The position numbers were made by a program, and so were the translations under genes. DNA of 42,721 nt. Origin: CAYNWK01 sp964400875. Its GTDB lineage: Bacteria > Chloroflexota > Anaerolineae > Anaerolineales > UBA4823. Location of the stretch: assembly GCA_964400875.1 (NCBI GenBank), contig CAYNWK010000016.1, forward strand, positions 1 to 42,721, read 5' to 3'. How positions within the stretch are numbered: the stretch's first letter is position 1; each line of letters begins with the position of its first letter. Under the pieces are notes generated by a model. The model did no database searches. It saw only the letters and a program-made list of their open reading frames with translations, and was not told the DNA's origin. Below, piece by piece: positions 16,200 to 24,506 of this stretch.

Positions 16200-16619
16200 A
16201 TGCCCCTTTTAACTCGTTGGCACGTGCGGGCGTCCTTTCTTTTTCTGGTCGCCGCGCTGCTCGCGGCCCTGGCGCAGTCTGCCAGCGTCCTTGGCGATCT
16301 GCCCGCCTTTTTCGGCGCTTTAAGGCCGGTTTATTTTCACCTTTTCCTGGTTGGCTGGGTGACTCAATTGATCTTCGGTGTGGTCTTTTGGATGTTCCCG
16401 AAAGCCACCCGGGAGCAGCCACGCGGCAGCGAAAGCCTGGCCTGGGGAGTGTTCTGGGCGCTCAACGTCGGCCTGGTACTGCGTGTGATCGTTGAACCGA
16501 TACATGCGCTCAACCCGAACGCCGTGTTGGGCTGGTTGTTGGCGCTTTCGGCTTTACTGCAATGGCTCGCCGGCCTGGGCTTCGTGGCAAACACCTGGGG
16601 CCGGATCAAGGAGCGTTGA
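16200..16619 (+). CDS. Four-helix membrane protein A (heme-copper oxidase subunit I-like/NnrS-like)
   Basis: A 139-aa protein with four predicted membrane helices (about 10-30, 42-67, 80-98, 108-130). The second helix reads RPVYFHLFLVGW with His47, followed by FWMFP. This HxxLxGW pattern recalls the short cbb3-oxidase subunit I-like proteins and NnrS-type helices, where a helix-2 His binds heme. That similarity is by eye only. The next gene encodes an obvious sister protein. The context with nirK and a Crp/Fnr regulator suggests a role in NO or respiratory chemistry, but no activity can be assigned. Confidence 0.8.
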   Translation: MPLLTRWHVRASFLFLVAALLAALAQSASVLGDLPAFFGALRPVYFHLFLVGWVTQLIFGVVFWMFPKATREQPRGSESLAWGVFWALNVGLVLRVIVEPIHALNPNAVLGWLLALSALLQWLAGLGFVANTWGRIKER

Positions 16620-16620
16620 G

Positions 16621-17031
16621 TTGCCTGCTCTGAGTGTCTGGATGCTCCGGGCCGCCCTGGTCTATCTGGGGGTTGGGTTTACTTTTGGCGGTTTGCTGCT
16701 CTTCAACAAAGGGGCTCCGCTTTCACCCTGGTTGTGGCTGACGCTGTCAGCGCACATCGAATTCTTGCTGGTTGGGTGGACGTTGCAGCTGGTTATGGGA
16801 GTGGCCTACTGGATCTTGCCCCGTTTCAGTCGCCCGCCGCGGCGTGGTAACGTGGCATTGGCCTGGTTGGCGTTCTTCAGCCTGAATGTTGGGGTGATCC
16901 TTTCCGGATTGATGCCGATATTGGCGCTTCCGTCTGGGCTGATTTTTTTGGGGCATTTACTGGAGTTTGGCGGGGCGCTCGCGTTTGTCGTTCATGCCTG
17001 GCCGCGGGTCAAGGCTGCGGGCGTGCGCTGA
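16621..17031 (+). CDS. Four-helix membrane protein B, tandem paralogue of A
   Basis: A 136-aa four-helix membrane protein. I start at TTG 16621 because AAGGAG (16608-16613) lies 7 nt upstream and the previous gene stops at 16619; the next in-frame ATG is 16642. It aligns to protein A without gaps over the first 53 residues: Trp7, Arg10-Ala11 and LVGW 50-53 coincide. Further on, LNVG recurs in helix 3. His45 and Glu47 replace Tyr45 and His47, so the potential metal or heme ligand has moved one helix turn. The pair could form a heterodimer making an eight-helix unit. Function unknown. Confidence 0.78.
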   Translation: MPALSVWMLRAALVYLGVGFTFGGLLLFNKGAPLSPWLWLTLSAHIEFLLVGWTLQLVMGVAYWILPRFSRPPRRGNVALAWLAFFSLNVGVILSGLMPILALPSGLIFLGHLLEFGGALAFVVHAWPRVKAAGVR

Positions 17032-17085
17032 TCGTTCCCCTGAGTAAAATCGCGCAGAACGAGGATCAGGAAGTTGGCTGGGATG

Positions 17086-17094
17086 TGCTATCAT
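17086..17094 (+). promoter_or_regulatory. Extended -10 element placed for a leaderless GH57 transcript
   Basis: TG-C-TATCAT ends 7 nt before the ATG at 17102. The start of transcription would fall on or next to the A of ATG, and no Shine-Dalgarno is present between them. This predicts a leaderless mRNA. Confidence 0.5.
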
Positions 17095-17101
17095 CCCGAT
17101 T

Positions 17102-19117
17102 ATGCCCCTTCGTTTAGCCCTGCTCTTTCATTTTAACCAGCATCTCAGCGAACACGCACACCTGGCCAGCCGGGTGTGCTATCGCGGTTTGCTGCGCGTT
17201 TTGCGCGCCCGGCCTGGGCTCAAGGCCAACATCCACATTTCAGGCACGCTGATCCATGCCCTCGCCTGGTTGGACCCGGAGCCGTTGGCGCTCATCCGGG
17301 ATGGTTTGAAGGCCGGACAGTTCGAGCTCCTGGGCAGCACGTACGCTCAAAACGTGCTCTACGCCAGCGACGATTGGGATAACGCCCGCCAGATCGAACT
17401 GCACCAGAAGGTCTTGCACGATCACTTTGGGGTGACTCCGACGACGTTCTGGAACGTCGAACGCTGCTGGCGGCAGTCCCTGGTTCCCATCATTGCCTCG
17501 GCCGGGTACGATACCGTCCTGGTCGAGGATCACATCCTTGAAGCCAGCGGCGCGCCGGGTGCGCGCCTGTACCGGACTCGCGCTGGCGCGCACGCCCTTA
17601 AAGTCGTCAGGGACGACCAGGCGCTCAAGCACCACTTCAATTTTGCAGCCTGGTTTGGGCGCGCTAATGGGCTTCAAGCTTATCTGGCTCATTTGCACGC
17701 CAGCGGCGGGGAGTATCTGGCCTACGCCGAGGACGCCGAGGCCATGGGTTTGTGGGGCTATTCCCAGGGAGTGGACCCCGAGCAGACCTGGGAATGCCTG
17801 GGGGCGGTACTGGATGCGTTGCTGCATGGCCCTGAGGTAGAGAGCTCCTTGTTGGCTGAGGCCCCGGCTCCACAGGGAGAATGCACTCCCATTCAGGATG
17901 GCAGCGCCGGGTGGATGGATGCCGCGCTTGCTCAGCCTGGGCGCCCGTACCACGAAGATGGCTACGCCAGCTGGTTTGACTTTAACCGGCGCGCGCCGAA
18001 GCTGGCGAAGTATCGGCGATTGCACGACCGGGTTCGCCAGCGTGTCAGGCGCGCGCTGCCAACTTCACATACCGGCGGCGCGCAGGCTCTTTACCAGGAC
18101 GCGCTGCACGTCTTTCTGGCCCACCAGTATGAGTTCGGTTGTATCGGCATCGGGCACGCGACCTTGCCTTACCGAGGATGGGATGGGATGCAGGCGGCCC
18201 TGGCGCTGGCCCGCGCCGCGGAATGGGCCGCGGAACCCTGGGAGGGGGTCAGGTGGGAAGACCTCAACCAGGATGGTATGGTTGAAGGCTGTTTGTGCGA
18301 CGGTCATCAGCTGGCGGTGGTTTCTCCGGTCGGGGGACGCCTGCTGTACTGGCTGGATCTGGCGGAAGGCAGGCAGCTGCTCGGGAATCCGTTGGCAGTG
18401 GCCACCGGCAGCTACGCGGATGATTCCGCCTTGCCGGCTTCGCATACCCATCCACCCCTGTGGCTGCCGGGTGAGATCGGCCGCTCGCCGGCGCGTCTGG
18501 TAGAAGAGGAACCGCCCACCCGCCTGGGGAAGTATCTACCGGATTGGATTTGGGAAAACCAGGTCGAACCCCTCACCCTGGCGGTGCGCCGGATGGCGCT
18601 TCCCGGCGAGCCGGTGCATGCCCTGTCCGCCCAGCGGCGCGGCTTTGTGGACGAAATCCGTCTTGCCGGGGGCCAAGCTTTCGATGCCGGCGCATGGATG
18701 GACCCGCTCCCAGATGGAGAGGAGTACCCGGGCTTCTCCCGCGGGTTGGAGGAGCAGCTCAAGCTGCGCAAGCAGTACCGGTTGCAGCCCTCGGCTGTGG
18801 AGGTGACATATACCTTTGAAAACGGCGGGCCGCTGGCGACCCTTTCGGTTACCACCACCTGTGAGGTCTGTCTGGACTATGCCGCCGTACTGCGATATGG
18901 GGGGCAAGCGCTGGTTTTCAACCCGGATTCAACCGACCCCGAAGTGTTGAACCCGCTCACTCGAGAGCGACTTGGGCTGCACGCCACCCATCCCTGGCGC
19001 GAGACCTTGCGGCGCAAGGCGCTGCTGGCCCTGGAGATCGGCTGCAGTTTCGCCTTCGAAATTCCGGCAAACGCGGTAGAGACCTTCACACTAACCCTGG
19101 CGCGTGGCGCGGTATAA
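17102..19117 (+). CDS. Glycoside hydrolase family 57 protein (alpha-glucan-active, 4-alpha-glucanotransferase-like)
   Basis: A 671-aa cytoplasmic protein without signal peptide. The N-terminal (beta/alpha)7 barrel shows GH57 landmarks: LLFHFNQHL in place of the usual HQP block, then TFWNVERCW with putative nucleophile Glu120, and YAEDAEAMGLW with putative acid/base Asp211, matching the D-x-E-K-x-G-x-W block of the family. The C-terminal half (about 380-671) is beta-rich, as in the DUF1925/DUF1926 region of 4-alpha-glucanotransferases. Likely substrates are storage alpha-glucans or maltodextrins. The first motif is divergent, so hydrolase versus transferase activity is unclear. It is flanked by unrelated genes and has its own leaderless-type promoter. 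Confidence 0.82.
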   Translation: MPLRLALLFHFNQHLSEHAHLASRVCYRGLLRVLRARPGLKANIHISGTLIHALAWLDPEPLALIRDGLKAGQFELLGSTYAQNVLYASDDWDNARQIELHQKVLHDHFGVTPTTFWNVERCWRQSLVPIIASAGYDTVLVEDHILEASGAPGARLYRTRAGAHALKVVRDDQALKHHFNFAAWFGRANGLQAYLAHLHASGGEYLAYAEDAEAMGLWGYSQGVDPEQTWECLGAVLDALLHGPEVESSLLAEAPAPQGECTPIQDGSAGWMDAALAQPGRPYHEDGYASWFDFNRRAPKLAKYRRLHDRVRQRVRRALPTSHTGGAQALYQDALHVFLAHQYEFGCIGIGHATLPYRGWDGMQAALALARAAEWAAEPWEGVRWEDLNQDGMVEGCLCDGHQLAVVSPVGGRLLYWLDLAEGRQLLGNPLAVATGSYADDSALPASHTHPPLWLPGEIGRSPARLVEEEPPTRLGKYLPDWIWENQVEPLTLAVRRMALPGEPVHALSAQRRGFVDEIRLAGGQAFDAGAWMDPLPDGEEYPGFSRGLEEQLKLRKQYRLQPSAVEVTYTFENGGPLATLSVTTTCEVCLDYAAVLRYGGQALVFNPDSTDPEVLNPLTRERLGLHATHPWRETLRRKALLALEIGCSFAFEIPANAVETFTLTLARGAV

Positions 19118-19118
19118 T
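19113..19118 (+). promoter_or_regulatory. -10 box before the B12-subunit gene
   Basis: A consensus TATAAT directly after the GH57 stop codon, 31 nt before the ATG at 19150. It leaves a short leader that still includes GGGAGG. The -35 is poor. Confidence 0.4.
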
Positions 19119-19149
19119 TTCAACCATAACCCTGAACTTGGGAGGCTGT

Positions 19150-19560
19150 ATGAGCGAGCGGAAGATCCGCGTCTTGGTGGCTAAGCCTGGATTGGATGGG
19201 CACGACCGGGGTGCCAAAGTGGTGGCCCGTGCGCTGCGCGACGCTGGCATGGAAGTGATCTATACCGGCTTGCGGCAGACCCCGGAAATGGTCGCCGAGG
19301 CCGCTCTGCAGGAGGATGTGGACGCCGTCGGCCTCTCGATCTTATCCGGGGCTCATATGGCACTGGTGCCGCGGGTCCTGGAATTGCTCAAAGCCAACGG
19401 TCAAGAGGATGTACGGGTGTTTTTGGGCGGCATCATCCCCGACGAAGACGTCCCGCGCCTGCTGGAGATCGGGGTGGTTGGCGTGTACGGTCCGGGCACC
19501 TCCACGGAAAACATCATTTCCGACGTTCGCCAGGCTGTTGTTCCGGAAAACGAGAACTGA
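19150..19560 (+). CDS. icmB: Acyl-CoA mutase small subunit, cobalamin-binding
   Basis: A 136-aa stand-alone B12-binding domain, the length of IcmB. The base-off/His-on motif DGHDRG (16-21) supplies His18 as the lower cobalt ligand. The SILSGAH and GGIIP loops that hold the nucleotide tail are present. I start at ATG 19150, with GGGAGG 5 nt upstream, rather than at the in-frame TTG 19138. The catalytic subunit lies about 12.7 kb away at 4783-6462, while the G-protein gene is only 21 nt downstream. No second large subunit is visible in the window, so pairing with the 4783 gene is inferred. Confidence 0.92.
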   Translation: MSERKIRVLVAKPGLDGHDRGAKVVARALRDAGMEVIYTGLRQTPEMVAEAALQEDVDAVGLSILSGAHMALVPRVLELLKANGQEDVRVFLGGIIPDEDVPRLLEIGVVGVYGPGTSTENIISDVRQAVVPENEN

Positions 19561-19581
19561 ACCCCATTCGAATGGCGATCT

Positions 19582-20631
19582 ATGCATCTGGTTCCTGACG
19601 TGCTGGCGGGCGGACGGTTGGCGTTAGCCCGCCTGCTGTCGCAGGTGGAGAATGACACGCCTGAAGGCCGGGCGGCCCTGAACGAGCTCTTTGAGCACAC
19701 CGGACGGGCTCACCTGGTGGGCGTCACCGGCGCGCCGGGTACGGGTAAATCATCGTTGGTTAACCAGTTGGCGCGGTATTATCGCCAGCCTGCACAGGGA
19801 GGCGACCCGCGTACGGTCGCCGTCGTAGCCGTCGATCCGTCCAGCCCATTTACCGGCGGCGCCATCCTAGGCGATCGGGTGCGCATGCGAGACCTGGCTG
19901 GCGATCCCGGCGTCTTCATCCGTTCCATGGCCGCGCGCGGCTCTCTGGGCGGCCTGGCGCACGCCACTGCCAGTTTGGTGCAGGTATTCGATGCGGCTGG
20001 CTTCGAAATAATTCTGATCGAGACGGTGGGCGCAGGGCAGGCCGAGGTGGATATCGCCCGTCTGGCGCATACGACGCTGGTGGTCGAAGCGCCCGGTCTG
20101 GGTGACGATATCCAGGCGATCAAGGCCGGCATCCTGGAGATCGCGGATGTACTGGTCGTTAACAAGGCCGACCGGCCCGGCGTGGAGAATACCGAGCGCG
20201 CTCTGCGCGGCATGCTGCAGCTTGCCCATCCGGCGCCGCGTGTTTTCCGGCCTGGTTCAGGGGTCGGGCACCACGGTTTCTCCACCGGCAAGGCTGCTGA
20301 AGAATCAACCCGGAACGATGGGACTGAGGTGACGGTCTGGAGCCCGCCCATCGTGCGGACGGTGGCAACTGAAGGCGACGGCGTCCCGGAACTCGTGGGG
20401 GCCATCGCCCGGCACTATGAGCATCTCAAAAGCAGCGGCGATTGGGAGCTGCGCGTACGCGCTCGTCTGCAAGCTGAGTTGGATGCCTTGCTGCGGGATG
20501 GGCTGGTCGCCCGCTGGCGGGAGCGCCTGCCCCACGGCCGCTACCAGCAGATACTAGAACGATTGCTGGCTCGCGAGATCGCTCCCCGTCAGGCGGTCGC
20601 TGCATTAATGGACGGTAATCCTGGAGAGTGA
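19582..20631 (+). CDS. meaB: MeaB/ArgK-type GTPase, mutase chaperone
   Basis: A 349-aa G3E-family GTPase that gates cofactor loading and protects B12-dependent mutases. It shows the P-loop GAPGTGKS (49-56), the switch region VDPSSPFTGGAILGDR, Walker B ETVGAGQAEVD, and the base-recognition motif NKAD. The C-terminal dimerisation helices are present. Between RVFRPG and VWSPPIV there is an extra stretch of about 25 residues (roughly 225-250) that is short or absent in typical MeaB proteins. It sits directly downstream of the B12 subunit. The B12-domain then GTPase order mirrors the fused mutase IcmF, which agrees with the isobutyryl-CoA mutase reading. The start at 19582 lacks a clear ribosome site. 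Confidence 0.93.
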   Translation: MHLVPDVLAGGRLALARLLSQVENDTPEGRAALNELFEHTGRAHLVGVTGAPGTGKSSLVNQLARYYRQPAQGGDPRTVAVVAVDPSSPFTGGAILGDRVRMRDLAGDPGVFIRSMAARGSLGGLAHATASLVQVFDAAGFEIILIETVGAGQAEVDIARLAHTTLVVEAPGLGDDIQAIKAGILEIADVLVVNKADRPGVENTERALRGMLQLAHPAPRVFRPGSGVGHHGFSTGKAAEESTRNDGTEVTVWSPPIVRTVATEGDGVPELVGAIARHYEHLKSSGDWELRVRARLQAELDALLRDGLVARWRERLPHGRYQQILERLLAREIAPRQAVAALMDGNPGE

Positions 20632-20638
20632 GGCGGTA

Positions 20639-21625
20639 ATGCATAGGAACCCCAGAGACTGCGCCCAGTATGGTGATATTAAATTGTTCGCCGGGACGGC
20701 CTGTCCCGGACTCGCCGAAAAGATCTCCCAGTATTTATCCGTTCCGGTGAGCGGGCGAGACGTAACCCTCTTCCCGAACGACAATTTGTTCATCCAGTTG
20801 CACAGCAGCGTGCGCGGCCAGGATGTTTACGTGATCCAGACCCTGACCAGGCCGGTTCACCGCAACCTGATGGAGCTGTTGATCATGCTGCAAACCCTGC
20901 GTTTGGATTCGGCCGGCCGCGTCACGGCGGTGTTCCCGTATATGTGCTACGCGCGCTCGGATAAAAAGGACAACCCACGCGTGCCGATCACCGCTCGCCT
21001 GGTGGCCGACATGATCGAGATCGCCGGAGCCGATCGTTATATGACCCTTGACCTGCACGCCGGGCAGATTCAGGGGTTTTTCTCGATCCCCGGGGACGTG
21101 TTAACGGCCTACCATATCCTGGTCGAATACGTGAACAAGCTGCTTCCCGAACTGAAGGATCCGGTCGTAGCAGCCGCCGACTTGGGTTTTGCCAAGAAGG
21201 GTCGCAACTTCGCTGCCGAGATCAACGCGCCCATCGCCTTCGTCGAAAAGCGTCGCTCTCTGGACGGAACTCGCCCGGTCGCTCTGACCTTGATTGGGAA
21301 CGTAGCCGGACGCGACGTGATCGTCGTTGATGACGAAGTGGACACGGCCGGCTCTGTTTGCCAGGCTGTAGAGTTGGTTAAAGAGCAGGGCGCCCGAAAT
21401 GTATACCTGCTCTTCGTCCACCCGATCTTCTCCGATTCGGCGGTAGAGCGACTGGCAGCGCTGCCGGTTACCGGGATCATCACCACGGATACCGTTCCTA
21501 TCCCGGCCGAAAAAATGGCCCTATTGGGGGACAAGCTGAGCGTTCTCTCGGTGGCGCCATTATTGGGAGAGGTTATTCGGCGGGCGCATGAAGGTCGCAG
21601 TGTTGGTGAGATGTTCAACGAATAA
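20639..21625 (+). CDS. prs: Ribose-phosphate pyrophosphokinase (PRPP synthetase)
   Basis: A 328-aa enzyme making PRPP from ribose 5-phosphate and ATP for nucleotide, His and Trp synthesis. Family blocks are visible: FPYMCYARSDKKDNPR (ATP-binding loop), DLHAGQIQGFF, the flexible-loop lysine-arginine FVEKRRS, and the PRPP-binding loop VVDDEVDTAGS. It begins 7 nt after meaB and its stop codon overlaps the mutM start (TAATG), so translation of the two is probably coupled. Nothing in the protein links it to the mutase; the shared transcript may just be economy. Confidence 0.93.
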   Translation: MHRNPRDCAQYGDIKLFAGTACPGLAEKISQYLSVPVSGRDVTLFPNDNLFIQLHSSVRGQDVYVIQTLTRPVHRNLMELLIMLQTLRLDSAGRVTAVFPYMCYARSDKKDNPRVPITARLVADMIEIAGADRYMTLDLHAGQIQGFFSIPGDVLTAYHILVEYVNKLLPELKDPVVAAADLGFAKKGRNFAAEINAPIAFVEKRRSLDGTRPVALTLIGNVAGRDVIVVDDEVDTAGSVCQAVELVKEQGARNVYLLFVHPIFSDSAVERLAALPVTGIITTDTVPIPAEKMALLGDKLSVLSVAPLLGEVIRRAHEGRSVGEMFNE

Positions 21626-22458
21626 TGCCCGAACTTCCCGAAGTTGAAACGGTTGCCAGGTTTCTGCGTGAGGGAGGCCGTGAAGGACCTCCGATACTCG
21701 GAAAGCGCATAGTGGGCGCACGGCTCTTCTGGGAACGCACCCTGGCTGCTCCTTCCCCAGAAGAGTTCTTGAGCAAGGTGGTGGGACAGACCATCCTATC
21801 GATTGGCCGGCGCGCCAAGTATCTCGTCCTGGAACTGTCAGAGGACACGCTGCTGGTCCACCTGCGCATGACCGGCGACCTGTTCGTAGAGATGCAGCAG
21901 GCTGAGATCGCCCCTCACCACCGCCTGGTGCTTGACCTGGATGGCGGGTTGCGTTTGTCTTTCAACGATACGCGCAAGTTCGGGCGGGTATGGTTGACCG
22001 GGGATCCGGGATCGGTTTTGGCCGGGCTGGGTCCCGAGCCGCTCGATCCGGAATTCACCGCCGAACGTTTCCACACAATGTTACGCGAACGCCGCCGGCA
22101 GCTCAAACCGTTGCTGCTCGATCAAAGTTTCATCGCCGGATTGGGCAATATCTACGTGGATGAGGCCTTGTTCCTCGCCCGGCTGCACCCCCTGACCGTC
22201 GCCAGCTCACTCACCCCACAAGAGGCCGAACGGTTGTGGGCTGCCATCCGCCAGGCGCTCACGGCAGGCATTCGCAGCAACGGGACGAGCCTTGATTGGG
22301 TTTACCGGGGGGGAGAATTCCAGAATTATTTACGCGCTTATGGTCGTACAGGTGAGCCTTGCTCGCGGTGCGGGACGCCCATCGAACGTCTGGTGGTCGG
22401 CCAGCGCGGCACCCATATTTGTCCCAATTGCCAGCAACTTCCCACATCCAGCCCTTGA
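21625..22458 (+). CDS. mutM: Formamidopyrimidine-DNA glycosylase
   Basis: A 277-aa base-excision repair enzyme removing oxidised purines such as 8-oxoguanine. The mature N terminus PELPEVETV supplies the catalytic Pro2 and Glu3. Lys65 in RRAKYL matches the conserved Lys57. The helix-two-turn-helix block GLGNIYVDEALF is intact. The C-terminal zinc finger is CSRC plus CPNC, spaced as in the family. The ATG overlaps the prs stop by one base. Confidence 0.96.
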   Translation: MPELPEVETVARFLREGGREGPPILGKRIVGARLFWERTLAAPSPEEFLSKVVGQTILSIGRRAKYLVLELSEDTLLVHLRMTGDLFVEMQQAEIAPHHRLVLDLDGGLRLSFNDTRKFGRVWLTGDPGSVLAGLGPEPLDPEFTAERFHTMLRERRRQLKPLLLDQSFIAGLGNIYVDEALFLARLHPLTVASSLTPQEAERLWAAIRQALTAGIRSNGTSLDWVYRGGEFQNYLRAYGRTGEPCSRCGTPIERLVVGQRGTHICPNCQQLPTSSP

Positions 22459-22599
22459 CACGGCGACTACCCAAGAGGCCTTAAAGAAGTGTAAGGCTGG
22501 CGCGCCCCGGCCTCGGGTAGAATCCTAATTCGGAGGTAAATCATCCAAACCGCCGCTCTGATTTCTGCTTTCATCCAGAAACTTTCAGCGGTGAGCCAA

Positions 22600-22621
22600 C
22601 CACCGCGGGCCGGTGGCTTTT
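22600..22621 (+). terminator. Probable weak terminator or leader hairpin
   Basis: CCACCG (22600-22605) pairs with CGGTGG (22611-22616) across loop CGGGC and is followed by CTTTT. It lies between mutM and the next gene. It may end the mutM transcript or act in the leader of the following gene. No known riboswitch class is recognisable in 22459-22668. Confidence 0.5.
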
Positions 22622-22668
22622 GCGCCTAAGGGGAAAGTTCATCCTTGATCTGCTAAAGGATTGAAGAC

Positions 22669-23445
22669 ATGGATCTAACAGTTGATATCGTGTTGACGGT
22701 CATTGGGTTGGTCATTGGATTCCTGGTCAGCGCGATGATTCATAATATGCGCTCCGGCTCGAACTCAGGCTCGACCGATGAGTCAAACGCCGAGTCCGAC
22801 GCCAATTCGGCCGCCGGGACGGCTGAGGCGGCGCCTGCGGAAAGTCGGCCCACTGATCCCCCGCCAGCCCCGGAACTGGTGGAAGCGGCCCGGATCTGGC
22901 GCGATCGGCTCAACGGCCAGCTGGTCATCGAAGTAGATAATCAATTGTATAAAATCGTCGGCGAATTGAATCCGATTTTACGCGACCGCCTGGGGATCGT
23001 TTCCGGCGAACTGCGCGCCTGGTTGGAGAACGACGCGGAGCGTACTTACCCCGCGCCGAAGCCTGCGCAGCCACCCCCATCAGCGACTTTGCGGGAACAG
23101 CCTGAACCCGTGACAGGTTTGCGAGTTGAACCGGCCCGCCCGAGCATCAACCCGTTGCGCTTGTTTGCCCGCGCCATCCAGGAGATGGATAAGCCCAAGC
23201 TGGACTTATCTCCGGCCAGCATTGCAGCCCAGATCGACGAGATTCTCCAGAGAAAGATGGAGGATACGCTGCTGGAGGGCCGCAGCATCCGCTTGATGGA
23301 ATTGCCTGGTCAGGGTATGGTCGTGATGGTCGGATTGGATAAGTACGATGACGTCGACGCGATCCCCGACGAAAAAGTTCGCCGCCTGATCCGCGAGGCG
23401 GTCGCCGAGTGGGAAGAAACCTCGATCCCGGACAGAGAACGATAA
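22669..23445 (+). CDS. Hypothetical membrane-anchored protein
   Basis: A 258-aa protein I do not recognise. A single hydrophobic helix (about 5-26) is followed by a Ser/Glu/Ala/Pro-rich linker (30-70). Then comes a short folded segment (about 72-125: EAARIWRDRLNGQLVIEVD), a second Pro-rich linker, and a C-terminal region (165-258) with amphipathic helices and the strand GQGMVVMVGLDKYDDV. The charge pattern suggests an N-out/C-in anchor with a cytoplasmic body. The ATG has AGGA upstream. No neighbour suggests a role: mutM lies upstream, and a convergent oxidoreductase lies 43 nt downstream. Confidence 0.75.
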   Translation: MDLTVDIVLTVIGLVIGFLVSAMIHNMRSGSNSGSTDESNAESDANSAAGTAEAAPAESRPTDPPPAPELVEAARIWRDRLNGQLVIEVDNQLYKIVGELNPILRDRLGIVSGELRAWLENDAERTYPAPKPAQPPPSATLREQPEPVTGLRVEPARPSINPLRLFARAIQEMDKPKLDLSPASIAAQIDEILQRKMEDTLLEGRSIRLMELPGQGMVVMVGLDKYDDVDAIPDEKVRRLIREAVAEWEETSIPDRER

Positions 23446-23488
23446 CGTACTGATCCCTCCCCGGTCAGGCCCTAAGGTTAACCAACGC

Positions 23489-24424
23489 CTATTGCTCAAC
23501 CTCATACTCGCGTATGACAGGCAGTACCTCGTCGATGAGCATTTCGAGCGTGGTCAGCTTTGGAAAACCCCCGCAGTCGAGCATGAAATAATCTACGCCA
23601 AGTTCAATAAAGGGGAGCATTTGCTCGATCAATTGCTTTGGCGTGCCAACGAAGTCAAAGTCCTCGTCATCATCGGCGCTCCCCCAATCGACAAGGGCAG
23701 CCGCCTCCTCCTGGGTTGGCGCGCAAGCACATCCACCGGCCCACGTCTTTCTTATTGTTGACGGATCTCTGCCCTGCTCGAGGCAATATTCTGTTAATCT
23801 CTCAACCATTGGCCGGTAGCTGGCCAGGTTCGTTGATGACACGTTCCACCAATCGGCGTACTTCGCGGTCAGTCGCAGCATCTTTGGCTTGAAGGCGCCA
23901 ACCATGATCGGAGGAACCGGAACTGGACGCGGCTCGCAACGGGCTTCAATCACCCTATAGTACTGGCCCTCAAAGGTGGCAGCCTCTTCGCGCCACATTT
24001 TCCCTATGATTTGGATAGCTTCTTCTAATTGCTCAACCCGCACTGGCGCGGTTGGAAACTCGTAGCCATAGGCTTTGTACTCTTCCTCGTGCCAGCCTGC
24101 TCCCAGACCGAGTATGAAACGGCCGCCGCTCATAAATTGGAGGGTGGCGGTCATTTTGGCCAGTAAGGCCGGGTTGCGAAACGACTGGCATAACACTGAG
24201 TTCCCAAATTTCAGTTGAGGATGCAAAGCGGACAGGTAGGTCAGGGTTGTAAAACCCTCCAGCACATCGTTATCCCCGAACTGCAGGTGATCGATCATCC
24301 ACACTGAGTCAAAATGACCTGTAATTAGATCGAGTGCGTTATTCAGATCTTCAACCAGCGTTAGTCGATTTTGCTTGTCCCGAACCTCGCCTGGTAAGAT
24401 GAACCCGAATTGGATGGTTGTCAT
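23489..24424 (-). CDS. LLM-class flavin/F420-dependent oxidoreductase
   Basis: A 311-aa luciferase-like monooxygenase-family barrel. Typical features are the N-terminal strand QFGFILPG, SVWMIDHLQFGD, FGNSVLCQSFRNPALLAKM, the glycine block GRFILGLGAGWHEEEY, and PPIMVGAFKPKMLRL. Members use FMN or F420; the sequence does not settle which, and the substrate is unknown. The start at 24424 has TAAGG upstream. A terminator separates it from the upstream adenosine deaminase gene, so it has its own promoter. Confidence 0.9.
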   Translation of the reverse strand: MTTIQFGFILPGEVRDKQNRLTLVEDLNNALDLITGHFDSVWMIDHLQFGDNDVLEGFTTLTYLSALHPQLKFGNSVLCQSFRNPALLAKMTATLQFMSGGRFILGLGAGWHEEEYKAYGYEFPTAPVRVEQLEEAIQIIGKMWREEAATFEGQYYRVIEARCEPRPVPVPPIMVGAFKPKMLRLTAKYADWWNVSSTNLASYRPMVERLTEYCLEQGRDPSTIRKTWAGGCACAPTQEEAAALVDWGSADDDEDFDFVGTPKQLIEQMLPFIELGVDYFMLDCGGFPKLTTLEMLIDEVLPVIREYEVEQ

Positions 24425-24468
24425 TAGATGCCTTAGCAGAGTGCGATAGCCCTACGATATCTATCCCA

Positions 24469-24498
24469 GAATAAAAGCCCCGGTCAACGCCGGGGCTT
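24469..24498 (-). terminator. Intrinsic terminator after adenosine deaminase
   Basis: On the minus strand AAGCCCCGG (24498-24490) pairs perfectly with CCGGGGCTT (24483-24475) across a 6-nt loop, then TTTTATTCT follows. It lies 8 nt past the add stop codon. Confidence 0.88.
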
Positions 24499-24506
24499 GC
24501 TTGTGC

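Noticed and set aside
16492..16620. Longer N terminus for membrane protein B
   Set aside because: It would overlap protein A by over 120 nt; TTG 16621 with AAGGAG makes a protein that aligns to A from residue 1.
22459..22668. Possible riboswitch in the leader of the unknown membrane protein
   Set aside because: I compared it with the consensus cores I know (c-di-AMP, c-di-GMP, SAM, ZTP) and none fits; only one hairpin is supported.
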